In this document: positions 15,174-21,887 of the stretch, piece after piece
How positions within the stretch are numbered: position 1 is the first letter of the stretch
Layout of the letters: each line of letters starts with the position of its first letter
Source: Methanocalculus sp. MSAO_Arc2
GTDB lineage: Archaea > Halobacteriota > Methanomicrobia > Methanomicrobiales > Methanocorpusculaceae
Direction: 5' to 3'
NCBI GenBank assembly: GCA_003838065.1
Contig: QZAC01000208.1
Location: forward strand, 1 to 21,887
DNA: 21,887 nucleotides
Notes under the pieces: model-generated
Database searches by the model: none
Seen by the model: only the letters and a program-made list of their open reading frames with translations
Told to the model about the DNA's origin: nothing
Program-made: the position numbers and the translations under genes

Positions 15174-16022
15174 ATGATTAGTGACTTCGTATACAAATAC
15201 TACATTGATCCAATACGGTACGGGGAAGCATATACCCTGGTCGATACCCTCACCTATGCCCTCATCCTGATCATCTCGGTCTATTTCGTGTACCGCTGGT
15301 TGCAACGGACAGGAATTGAGATTAATTCTGCGTTCGTTCTTGCGACCATACCATATGTCGTCCTGGGAGGACTTCTCCGTGTGGTGAATGATACCGGGAT
15401 AATCGATAGTGATTTCAGGTTCATTCTGGTAACCCCAATCATATTTTTCTTTGTCTTTTTCATCACAGTTATCTCTCTTTTAATATCGAGGCTGCTTGAG
15501 AACGTTCACACTGTTAACACGTACCTCATTCCGTACCGAATGCTTGGTATCGTATATTCGACGTTTGTGTTTGGTATACTTGCCTGGTTTGGCCTCGCCC
15601 GGACCGAGCTGGATATCGTGGTATTTTCTATTATCATGGTGATGGCAGTCCTCTCCACCCTGCTCATCTATGCTGCCATCAGGTATCTTATGAAGTGGGA
15701 ATACGTGCATAATCCACTCTATCTCCTGTTAATCTTTGGTCATCTCCTTGATGCGAGTGCAACCAGTTATGGGATCGATATTCACCCGATCCGCTATATT
15801 GAACAGCATGTTGTGGGTGCAGCACTTATTGAATGGTCAGGAACGGCCTTTGCGATGTTTCCATTGAAACTTGCCGTGCTGATTCCCGGTATCTATATCC
15901 TTGACATGTACCGGCGCGAGGAAGGTGAAGAAGGGATCTGGTGTCTTCTGCTGCTTGCAATGATAACAGTGGGTATGGCACCTGGAATCCGGGGAATGAT
16001 GAGGATGGTGCTCCATGTCTAA
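15174..16022 (+). CDS. DUF63 family membrane protein
   Basis: 282 residues from the ATG at 15174; the frame is open further upstream, but that part would overlap egsA heavily. It opens MISDFVYKYYIDPI and has about seven to eight hydrophobic helices. Conserved-looking polar residues lie within or next to the membrane: GGLLRVVNDTG, FGHLLDASATSYGID, and RYIEQHVVG, then FAMFPLKLAVLIP. DUF63 is an archaeal family without known function; the in-membrane His, Asp and Glu could suit a metal or acid-base site, which is inference. The end overlaps the SpoIIM-family gene by 8 bp. Confidence 0.88.
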   Translation: MISDFVYKYYIDPIRYGEAYTLVDTLTYALILIISVYFVYRWLQRTGIEINSAFVLATIPYVVLGGLLRVVNDTGIIDSDFRFILVTPIIFFFVFFITVISLLISRLLENVHTVNTYLIPYRMLGIVYSTFVFGILAWFGLARTELDIVVFSIIMVMAVLSTLLIYAAIRYLMKWEYVHNPLYLLLIFGHLLDASATSYGIDIHPIRYIEQHVVGAALIEWSGTAFAMFPLKLAVLIPGIYILDMYRREEGEEGIWCLLLLAMITVGMAPGIRGMMRMVLHV

Positions 16023-16581
16023 ATCGATGATCGTCACTCTCGCAGCTGCAATCCTTATCTTCTCTGGATCTGCCCTTTTTGGTGCGGTGATGATATCGTA
16101 CAATCCTGAGATTGGAGATGTTTTCATGGAAACCCTCGCAGAAGCGCTCCAGATTGAAGAGCTGATGGATGATCCTCCGGCGGTCCTTGCCCTGAAGTTA
16201 TTTATCAATAATCTTCAGGCATGCATCATCATCTTTCTTGGGGGAGTGACGTTTGGGGTTCTTACCGCGTTTGTTCTTGCTTTAAATGGATTTATCGTCG
16301 GAATAGTTGCCCAGATATCGCTTGAGGTGCAGGGGGCGCTCTTCGTGATCGCTGCCCTGGTCCCGCATGGTATCGTCGAGCTCCCTGCCCTTTTTATAGC
16401 GGGGGCACTTGGGTTTATGCTGGCAGGTGCGCTCCACCGGGAATGGAATGGAGATGGAGATGCCGCTCTGGAAGCATTTGTGTATGCGAACACCTTTGCA
16501 AAAACCGTTGTCCCGCTCCTGGCAATAGCAGCCGTTACTGAGGCTTTTATAACACCAGCTGTCATACTACTGGTCGTTTAG
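16015..16581 (+). CDS. SpoIIM-family membrane protein
   Basis: 188 residues with an N-terminal membrane helix, an outside loop (about 28-62) and four further helices. The motif VPHGIVELPALFIAGALG (about 122-139) is the hallmark of the stage II sporulation protein M family. In archaea, which do not sporulate, the role is unknown; in bacteria SpoIIM takes part in membrane and cell-wall remodelling. It overlaps the DUF63 gene by 8 bp and ends 10 bp before proS. Confidence 0.88.
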   Translation: MSKSMIVTLAAAILIFSGSALFGAVMISYNPEIGDVFMETLAEALQIEELMDDPPAVLALKLFINNLQACIIIFLGGVTFGVLTAFVLALNGFIVGIVAQISLEVQGALFVIAALVPHGIVELPALFIAGALGFMLAGALHREWNGDGDAALEAFVYANTFAKTVVPLLAIAAVTEAFITPAVILLVV

Positions 16582-16591
16582 GTGGCTCGCT

Positions 16592-18019
16592 ATGGAAGAG
16601 AAGACTGACGCACTCCCGCCGATTGCAGATTTCCATGCATGGTACAACGAGATACTCAGGCGCGCAGAGATTATGGATGTCCGCTATCCAGTCAAAGGGC
16701 TGTACGTCTGGTATCCGTATGGGTTTGCGATCAGGAAGAATACCTACAACAGACTCAGGGAAATCCTGGATGTCGATCATCAGGAGACCCTCTTCCCACT
16801 CCTGATCCCTGACCATGAGTTCATGAAAGAGGCTGAACATATCAAGGGATTTGAGGAGGAGGTCTACTGGGTAACCCGTGGTGGTACTTCAGAACTCGAT
16901 GTCAAACTTGCTCTCAGGCCGACGAGCGAGACATCAATGTACCCGATGTACGCACTCTGGATACGATCACATGCCGATCTCCCGCTCAAACTCTACCAGG
17001 TTGTCAACACCTTCAGGTACGAGACGAAACATACCCGCCCTCTCATCCGGCTCCGGGAGATCACCTCGTTTAAGGAGGCACACACCGTCCATTGCACCTG
17101 GGATGACGCCTCGGCTCAGGTAGAGGAGGCGGTACGGCTCTATACAGATTTTTATTCTGATCTCAGGGTGCCAGTCCTTATTTCAAAGCGGCCGGACTGG
17201 GACAAGTTCCCGGGCGCAGATTATACCATCGCTGTGGATACGATTATGCCGGATGGCAGGACATTGCAGATCGGAACCGCCCACCATCTTGGAACCCATT
17301 TTTCAAAGACATTTGGGATCGACTACGAGGATATGAATGGTGAACAGCAGCTGGCTCACCAGACCTGCTATGGCATTTCTGAGCGGTGTATTGCAGCTGT
17401 TATCTCGGTGCATGGTGATGATACGGGGCTTGTGCTTCCACCTCTTGTCGCACCGGTGCAGGTTGTGATTATCCCCATCATCATCGGGAAGCGTGGTGAC
17501 GAAGTCATGGCGGCTGCAGAAACACTGAAAGAGGAGCTGAAGGCGATCGGCATCAGGGTTGAACTTGACTCCCGCGATATGCGGCCTGGTGCGAAATATT
17601 ATCACTGGGAGCTTCGCGGAGTGCCGCTTCGGCTTGAGATCGGGCCACGTGATATCGATGCCGGTACTATCGTTGCCGTCGACCGGTTCAAGCAGAAGCA
17701 GCAGATCAGATCAATACGCGAAGTCCCTGCACTGCTCGACGAGATCCAGGAGGCAATCGCCGTTCGTGCTGAAGCATCAATGGAAGAAAAAATTGTCATC
17801 TGCAGAACCATCGAAGAGATCCGGTCTGCTGTTGAGTCCGGGGTTGCTGTTGTGAGCTGGTGCGGAGATCGTGACTGTGCCGACCGGATCGAGGCTGATA
17901 CTGACGCCTCGCTCCTCGGAACCGATCTTCGTGGACCCCATGCCGCGAAGGTGAGCGGGGACGCCTGCGTGATCTGTGGGAAAGTTGGAAATGCGGCCCT
18001 TGTTGGGCGGTCATACTGA
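16592..18019 (+). CDS. proS: Prolyl-tRNA synthetase, archaeal/eukaryotic type
   Basis: 475 residues, full length. Seen: the class II core with LRPTSET (108-114), motif 2 FRYETKHTRPLIRLREI (141-157), TAHHLGTHFSKTFGI, and motif 3 CIAAVISVHGDDTGLVLPP. The anticodon-binding domain follows, then the zinc-binding C-terminal domain with a Cys pair (WCGDRDC) and a later pair (CVIC), ending in RSY; a C-terminal Tyr is characteristic of this ProRS type. The ATG at 16592 has AGGTGG six bases upstream. It charges tRNA-Pro with proline. Confidence 0.97.
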   Translation: MEEKTDALPPIADFHAWYNEILRRAEIMDVRYPVKGLYVWYPYGFAIRKNTYNRLREILDVDHQETLFPLLIPDHEFMKEAEHIKGFEEEVYWVTRGGTSELDVKLALRPTSETSMYPMYALWIRSHADLPLKLYQVVNTFRYETKHTRPLIRLREITSFKEAHTVHCTWDDASAQVEEAVRLYTDFYSDLRVPVLISKRPDWDKFPGADYTIAVDTIMPDGRTLQIGTAHHLGTHFSKTFGIDYEDMNGEQQLAHQTCYGISERCIAAVISVHGDDTGLVLPPLVAPVQVVIIPIIIGKRGDEVMAAAETLKEELKAIGIRVELDSRDMRPGAKYYHWELRGVPLRLEIGPRDIDAGTIVAVDRFKQKQQIRSIREVPALLDEIQEAIAVRAEASMEEKIVICRTIEEIRSAVESGVAVVSWCGDRDCADRIEADTDASLLGTDLRGPHAAKVSGDACVICGKVGNAALVGRSY

Positions 18020-18332
18020 TTGTGCCTGCTGAGTGGTGGTTGGTACAGGCACCACTATAGCTATGACATTCATACTCTGCCAGGATAGCACGAAACTTCT
18101 GGTTACGGTGATTATTTGGATCTGCCCTCTTGACATTTCCGGCAAAATCAACCGCAATGCCCTTTAGCCACTCATAATCTTTCCAGTACTACATTGAGCA
18201 CAGAGGAGAGTCATACATGTACCCGGGACGATCACCGCTGTCTGATGCCTCTGCATTGAGAGATGAATTGTTCGTGGATAGATCGGTTTATCCACCAGGC
18301 TATTCGATGATTATTGCTCTAATCGGTTTCTA
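18020..18332. other. 313-bp stretch between proS and the dynamin-like gene
   Basis: It holds two overlapping hairpins just after proS (next entry), a minus-strand reading that looks protein-like but is broken by stops at 18288-18290 and 18189-18191, and a short plus-strand ORF at 18217-18378 with a good ribosome binding site. I see no RNA gene, insertion sequence or CRISPR repeat. A decayed gene or mobile-element remnant is possible but not shown. Confidence 0.5.
18022..18056 (+). terminator. Two mutually exclusive hairpins after proS
   Basis: GTGCCTG (18022-18028) can pair with CAGGCAC (18046-18052). Alternatively AGTGGTG (18032-18038) can pair with CACCACT (18050-18056). Both are perfect 7-bp stems and share bases 18050-18052, so only one can form. 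No T-tract follows. The position, starting 2 bp after the proS stop, fits an RNA 3' end. Confidence 0.4.
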
Positions 18333-18378
18333 TCAGGTCAACGAGCCCGACCTGAAGGAAGGGGACTCGTTGCTGTGA
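18217..18378 (+). CDS. Possible small protein, 53 residues
   Basis: An ATG at 18217 with AGAGGAG eight bases upstream opens a 53-codon frame (MYPGRSPLSDASALRD ... EGDSLL). It has a short hydrophobic stretch (YSMIIALIGF) but no recognised domain. The last 46 bp overlap the 3' end of the convergent dynamin-like gene. The ribosome binding site is the only positive evidence; it may be chance. Confidence 0.25.
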   Translation: MYPGRSPLSDASALRDELFVDRSVYPPGYSMIIALIGFYQVNEPDLKEGDSLL

Positions 18379-20147
18379 ATGTTGACTTCGAACAGGCGGA
18401 TCGTCTTCTCGATCTCCTGTATAGCCGCATCCAATTCACCCAGCCTGAAAGCCACGGTATCTGCATGCTTTTTTCTTTCCGCACATGCTGACGAGGCAGC
18501 ACCATGAGTCGCCTCTATGGTGAGGGAGAGGTGCGCATCAAAATCGGTGCTGAATTTCCTGAATGCAGAATCAATGTTCTGTATCGTCTCCCATCTGAGG
18601 TTCTCAAGATTTTGCACCAGCAGCGATTCAATATGCCTCTGTACACGATCCCGGGCACGCTTTTCCCGAACTGCCTTTGGTAACAATCTCCCGACAACGC
18701 CGGGGGGAAGGGGGGAGAATGTCCGATCCCATGTACGTTTGACCCAGTAGGGCCGTCTTACCGGTTCGTACACCCGTTCGCTATTTGGGGCATGATATGG
18801 AATATCAAAGAGATCAGCTGCTGCTTTCCTGATAGATTCTATCAGTATATCTGCCTGTACCTGATGCTCTTTTAAGCGCATGGCAATCTCCTTGTCCATG
18901 ATCTCAGTTAATTCACCGAGTTCATGCTCAAACCATCCGGGGATGATATCAGCAAGAGCCTCTTCTGCTGCATTATCCGGATCGTCTTCTGAGTTCAGAA
19001 TAGCGTTCTCCGCAACCGAATTGAGCTTTGCACGAAGTGGGTCGGAGAGGTCCCTGACATAATTCTCGAGCAGTTCACGCACACGCTTGTGATCGCCGGC
19101 AAGAATATCCATAGTCCGTATTTTCTGGAGGTGGATTTCGTTGATTTTCTGGTCAAATAGTGCAAGTCTCTGTTCAAGCTGGGCAAGCGGCAGTTCAAGT
19201 GCTTTTCTTTCAAGGCTCAACTGGAGGTGGATCTCCCAGAAGATATCATATGCTTTTTGACCGATTGCCTCTCTCAGGACACGATTTTTATCATGAGCCA
19301 GAAAGTTCGCGATATGATTGTAGATAGCCCTGAGCCCGCTCTTCTCCCAGAGCGCCATATCCCCGGATTGCTTTGCCTCAAGCCCGTTCCGTGCAGATAT
19401 GGCAAAGATCGGAGTGTCAGGACCAATTCCGGCATCCTGAATCAATATGGTGCGGAAAAATTCGAGAGCCTTGACCAGTTCGGTATCGCTGAGATAATCT
19501 ATCTTATTGAGAACAAAGAAGAGATACCCAACGCGGCTTTTCACCTCCTTGAGGAATGCAACCTCAACTTCGGTTATGGGGGGATCCGCAGAGATTACAA
19601 AGAGGCAGGCATCACATTGCGGCAGGAAGTTCATCGTCGCTTCTGTATTATGTCTGTATATCGAACCAATGCCAGGGGTATCAATCAGGACCACATCACG
19701 GAGCAGCTCTCCGGGATGATCGATTTCAACCTCGCGTATGTCTTTACAATTCTTTGGATTTTCATCCTCACTGATATACTGCATTAACTGATCGTTCAGC
19801 CACCGGGCTGATTCACCCTTCAGTTCAATCTCTGGCCTGTTATCATTATATCGAACCCTCACCATCTGCTGATCGCCATACTGGATAAATGTCGGAAGAG
19901 CGGTGAGTGGAATAACAGAACTTGGTAATATGTCTTCTCCAATCAGGGCATTTAAAATCGTACTCTTCCCGCGCTTGACCTGGCCAAGAACCGCCAGGTG
20001 GAATCTGCCCTCTGCAAGGCGCTCCTGGAGTTCACGCAGCCGTTCTGCATAGAGCAGCCAGCCGGAATCCATTGCCTCCAGACAGCGTTGTTGATCAGAT
20101 AGTATCTCCTCAAGATTTTCCCGAACCGATATCTGTGTACCATCCAT
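18333..20147 (-). CDS. Dynamin-like large GTPase
   Basis: 604 residues from the ATG at 20147, chosen for the strong CCGGAGG site nine to ten bases upstream; in-frame starts at 20171 and 20237 would add weakly conserved-looking sequence. Seen: G1 GQVKRGKST (55-63), the G2 Thr in PLTALPT (80-86), G3 DTPGIGS (156-162), G4 NKID (214-217), then long helical stretches (about 280-470) forming neck and trunk. A basic/proline segment RRPYWVKRTW ... LPPGVVGRLLPKAVREKRARDR comes before more helices. This is the bacterial/archaeal dynamin-like family, which remodels or repairs membranes. No long hydrophobic hairpin is seen, so membrane contact may be through the basic LPPGVVGRLLP region. No partner dynamin is adjacent. 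Confidence 0.88.
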   Translation of the reverse strand: MDGTQISVRENLEEILSDQQRCLEAMDSGWLLYAERLRELQERLAEGRFHLAVLGQVKRGKSTILNALIGEDILPSSVIPLTALPTFIQYGDQQMVRVRYNDNRPEIELKGESARWLNDQLMQYISEDENPKNCKDIREVEIDHPGELLRDVVLIDTPGIGSIYRHNTEATMNFLPQCDACLFVISADPPITEVEVAFLKEVKSRVGYLFFVLNKIDYLSDTELVKALEFFRTILIQDAGIGPDTPIFAISARNGLEAKQSGDMALWEKSGLRAIYNHIANFLAHDKNRVLREAIGQKAYDIFWEIHLQLSLERKALELPLAQLEQRLALFDQKINEIHLQKIRTMDILAGDHKRVRELLENYVRDLSDPLRAKLNSVAENAILNSEDDPDNAAEEALADIIPGWFEHELGELTEIMDKEIAMRLKEHQVQADILIESIRKAAADLFDIPYHAPNSERVYEPVRRPYWVKRTWDRTFSPLPPGVVGRLLPKAVREKRARDRVQRHIESLLVQNLENLRWETIQNIDSAFRKFSTDFDAHLSLTIEATHGAASSACAERKKHADTVAFRLGELDAAIQEIEKTIRLFEVNIHSNESPSFRSGSLT

Positions 20148-20587
20148 TGCCGTATTTCCTCCGGTTTTCATGCGAATTCCCAATGCCTGTTCTGATATAG
20201 TGTCATTGGCAATCGGATGAGCAGGAGTTATCAGCACAAAAGGCAGTTATCGGTGAACTCCATCACCAGGTAAGGAATATATGCCTACGAAGATAGTTAA
20301 TCCTTTGTTTAGCTGGTAATTTTGGAGAAAAAAGAAAACTATTTGTCCAGGCACTTAGCATCTCTGATCAATCTATGGCGATGAGGTCCGCCATAACCGC
20401 CAGGCTGGCTGATGACTTCTGTTTTACCGGTGGAATACATGGCTCCAGATTGTTATCTATTCCGATACATTGTTGATTCACTCTTGAAATTCAGTATTGT
20501 GAGTGAATATCAGTTAGATTTCGCTGAATCAGCCTTCATTTGAACACGGATAATAACCAGATACAAAAACCGGAGAAGTGAAAGAGA
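20148..20587. other. 440-bp divergent intergenic region between the dynamin-like gene and enolase
   Basis: A/T-rich, with no convincing gene. It contains a 7-bp hairpin TATGGCG/CGCCATA (20374-20380 and 20389-20395, 8-nt loop), an 8-bp inverted repeat ATTCACTC/GAGTGAAT (20476-20483 and 20501-20508), and an 11-nt palindrome GCTGA-A-TCAGC (20523-20533). Short ORFs of about 33 codons occur on both strands but lack support. The promoters for both flanking genes must lie here. Confidence 0.5.
20476..20508. promoter_or_regulatory. 8-bp inverted repeat upstream of enolase, candidate operator
   Basis: ATTCACTC (20476-20483) and GAGTGAAT (20501-20508) are perfect inverted copies 17 nt apart, 80 bp before the enolase start. 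The spacing places the arm centres 25 bp apart, roughly on one helix face, as for a dimeric regulator. The function is inferred. Confidence 0.35.
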
Positions 20588-21871
20588 ATGACGAAAGTAA
20601 TGACCAGGATTCAGGGACGGGAAATACTTGATTCGCGGGGTAATCCGACAATCGAGGTGGATATTGTTCTCAATGATGGTACACTGGCACGGGCAGCTGT
20701 TCCTTCCGGCGCATCAACGGGAATTCACGAGGCGGTTGAACTTCGTGACAATGATCCAGGAAGATTCATGGGAAAGGGCGTGCTTACTGCAGTGGATCAT
20801 GTGAATCGAATCATCGCCCCGGCTCTGATAGGAATGGATGCCGGAGATCAGCGTGCGATCGATCAGACAATGATAGATCTTGATGGTACCCCGAATAAGG
20901 GTACGTTGGGCGCAAACGCAGTTCTCGGGGTTTCAATGGCAGCAGCCCGTGCCTTTGCACAATCACAGGCAATCCCGCTGTATGAGTATCTGAAGATTGA
21001 TGCGGGATATCTGATGCCGGTTCCGATGATGAATGTTCTGAACGGAGGAGTGCACGCGCAATGGCAGGGAGCAGATTTTCAGGAATATATGATTGTCCCA
21101 TTTGGAGCTTTGGATTTTCGCACAGCACTCCAATGGGGGGTTGAAACCTACCATTCATTACAAACGCTCTTGAAGAAGAAACAATACCCGACTGCTGTTG
21201 GGGATGAGGGTGGCTTTGCCCCCAGGGTTGTATCCAATGAAGAGCCGCTTGAACTCATCACCAGATCAATCGAAGAGGCAGGATATCAGCCGGAAAAAGA
21301 GATTGGGATCTCTCTAGATCCGGCATCAAGCAGTTTCTTTCAGGACGGTGAATACGAACTGAAGCGGGAAGGCAGGAGATTGAATAGCGACGAGATGGTA
21401 GCATATTACCGGAGACTGGTTGATACATACCCGATCGTCTCAATCGAGGATGGACTCGCAGAAGATGACTGGGAAGGGTGGATAAAACTGACAGATGAGC
21501 TTGGAAAGGATATCGAGATTATTGGAGACGACATCTTCGTCACATCGCCACACCTTGTTCAGAAAGGTATTGAGATGGGTGTTGCGAATTCTGTGTTGAT
21601 CAAACTCAACCAGATAGGTACCGTAACCGAAACACTCACAACTATCAACTTTGCAAGGAATGCTGGTTATGGCATCAATATATCTCACCGGAGTGGCGAG
21701 ACACCGGATTCATTTATTGCAGATTTCACTGTTGCCACCTTTGCAGGAAAAATCAAGACAGGTGCACCCTGCCGGGGTGAACGGGTTGAGAAGTATAACC
21801 AGCTCCTGCGTATTGAGGAGGAAATAGGGGAAAAAGCAACTTTTGCAGGCAGAAACGCATTCATCAGGTGA
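20588..21871 (+). CDS. eno: Enolase (phosphopyruvate hydratase)
   Basis: 427 residues, full length. It interconverts 2-phosphoglycerate and phosphoenolpyruvate; in methanogens it mainly serves gluconeogenesis. Seen: GREILDSRGNPTIEVD (10-25), PSGASTGIHEAVELRD (39-54), the substrate loop NGGVHAQWQGADFQEYM, AVGDEGGFAP, metal ligands in SLDPA, SIEDGLAEDDW and GDDIFVT, the catalytic Lys in LIKLNQIGT, and SHRSGETPDSFIADFTVA. The substrate loop is one residue longer than in the common HADNxxDxQEF form. GGAG lies about 12 bases before the ATG. The window ends 16 bp after the stop. Confidence 0.97.
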   Translation: MTKVMTRIQGREILDSRGNPTIEVDIVLNDGTLARAAVPSGASTGIHEAVELRDNDPGRFMGKGVLTAVDHVNRIIAPALIGMDAGDQRAIDQTMIDLDGTPNKGTLGANAVLGVSMAAARAFAQSQAIPLYEYLKIDAGYLMPVPMMNVLNGGVHAQWQGADFQEYMIVPFGALDFRTALQWGVETYHSLQTLLKKKQYPTAVGDEGGFAPRVVSNEEPLELITRSIEEAGYQPEKEIGISLDPASSSFFQDGEYELKREGRRLNSDEMVAYYRRLVDTYPIVSIEDGLAEDDWEGWIKLTDELGKDIEIIGDDIFVTSPHLVQKGIEMGVANSVLIKLNQIGTVTETLTTINFARNAGYGINISHRSGETPDSFIADFTVATFAGKIKTGAPCRGERVEKYNQLLRIEEEIGEKATFAGRNAFIR

Positions 21872-21887
21872 TTCCACTGGCTGGCAC

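Noticed and set aside
18189..18191. In-frame TAG in a protein-like minus-strand reading, possible pyrrolysine codon
   Set aside because: No start codon, an upstream stop nearby, and the open frame downstream mostly mirrors proS. No sign of a pyrrolysine system in the window.
20380..20430. TGATGA-like sequence that resembles a C box of a C/D guide RNA
   Set aside because: The base before TGATGA is C instead of a purine, and no matching D and internal boxes at the right spacing were found.
20339..20440. 33-codon minus-strand ORF starting MYSTGKTEV in the enolase upstream region
   Set aside because: Too short, only a weak, closely spaced GGAG, no family resemblance; equally long frames arise by chance here on both strands.
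1..21887. CRISPR array, tRNA or rRNA genes, intact insertion sequence
   Set aside because: I looked for regularly spaced repeats, tRNA-like cloverleaf ends and transposase motifs and found none that hold up.

Overview
The window reads as chromosomal DNA of a methanogenic euryarchaeon, most likely Methanomicrobiales-like. The sequence-based reasons are archaeal-only information-processing genes (aIF2-alpha, L44e, S27e, Nop10, GINS, PriS, archaeal-type Elp3 and ProRS), sn-glycerol-1-phosphate dehydrogenase for archaeal lipids, a CfbB/CbiA-type amidase expected in coenzyme F430 or B12 synthesis, and a PGF-CTERM surface-sorting tail. Coding density is high, stop/start overlaps (ATGA) are frequent, and several genes have clear GGAG/GGTG ribosome binding sites. 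The genus cannot be fixed from sequence reading alone.

Layout. (1) 1-4243, plus strand: a nickel/cobalt ECF-type uptake locus. It starts with the 3' end of a NikL/CbiN-like extracytoplasmic protein, followed by a strong hairpin-plus-T terminator. Next come a promoter, a His-rich helical secreted protein with a PGF-CTERM tail, CbiM/NikM, a second complete copy of the NikL-like protein (about 82% identical to the first), CbiQ and CbiO. (2) 4364-5707, plus: a,c-diamide synthase of the CfbB/CbiA family. (3) 5699-12633, minus: a tightly packed ten-gene array, in transcription order UPF0058, elp3, priS, gins51, rpl44e, rps27e, aif2-alpha, nop10, a PAC2-family protein and endoQ. Nop10 is only 53 codons long and was found by translating the gap between its neighbours. 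(4) 12709-13563, plus: ADP-ribosylglycohydrolase, expressed divergently from the array. (5) 13627-15161, minus: egsA plus UPF0179. (6) 15174-18019, plus: DUF63 membrane protein, SpoIIM-family membrane protein and prolyl-tRNA synthetase. (7) 18333-20147, minus: a solitary dynamin-like GTPase, flanked on both sides by the only long non-coding stretches. (8) 20588-21871, plus: enolase.

How the genes fit together. The first block is a metal acquisition system: CbiM is the substrate-binding membrane subunit, CbiQ the coupling subunit, CbiO the ATPase, and the NikL-like proteins the extracytoplasmic accessory subunit. The His-rich PGF-CTERM protein is a good candidate for an undescribed cell-surface metal-capture component of this transporter. 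The adjacent CfbB/CbiA enzyme would use the imported metal pathway (Ni for F430 or Co for B12). The minus-strand array is housekeeping: replication initiation, translation initiation, ribosome and rRNA modification, tRNA modification and repair of deaminated DNA.

The most interesting items are the His-rich surface protein and duplicated NikL-like genes, a Cys/His cluster in the CbiO tail, Cys-to-Asp changes in the zinc-binding motifs of both Nop10 and EndoQ, the lone archaeal dynamin, and structured intergenic DNA around it.
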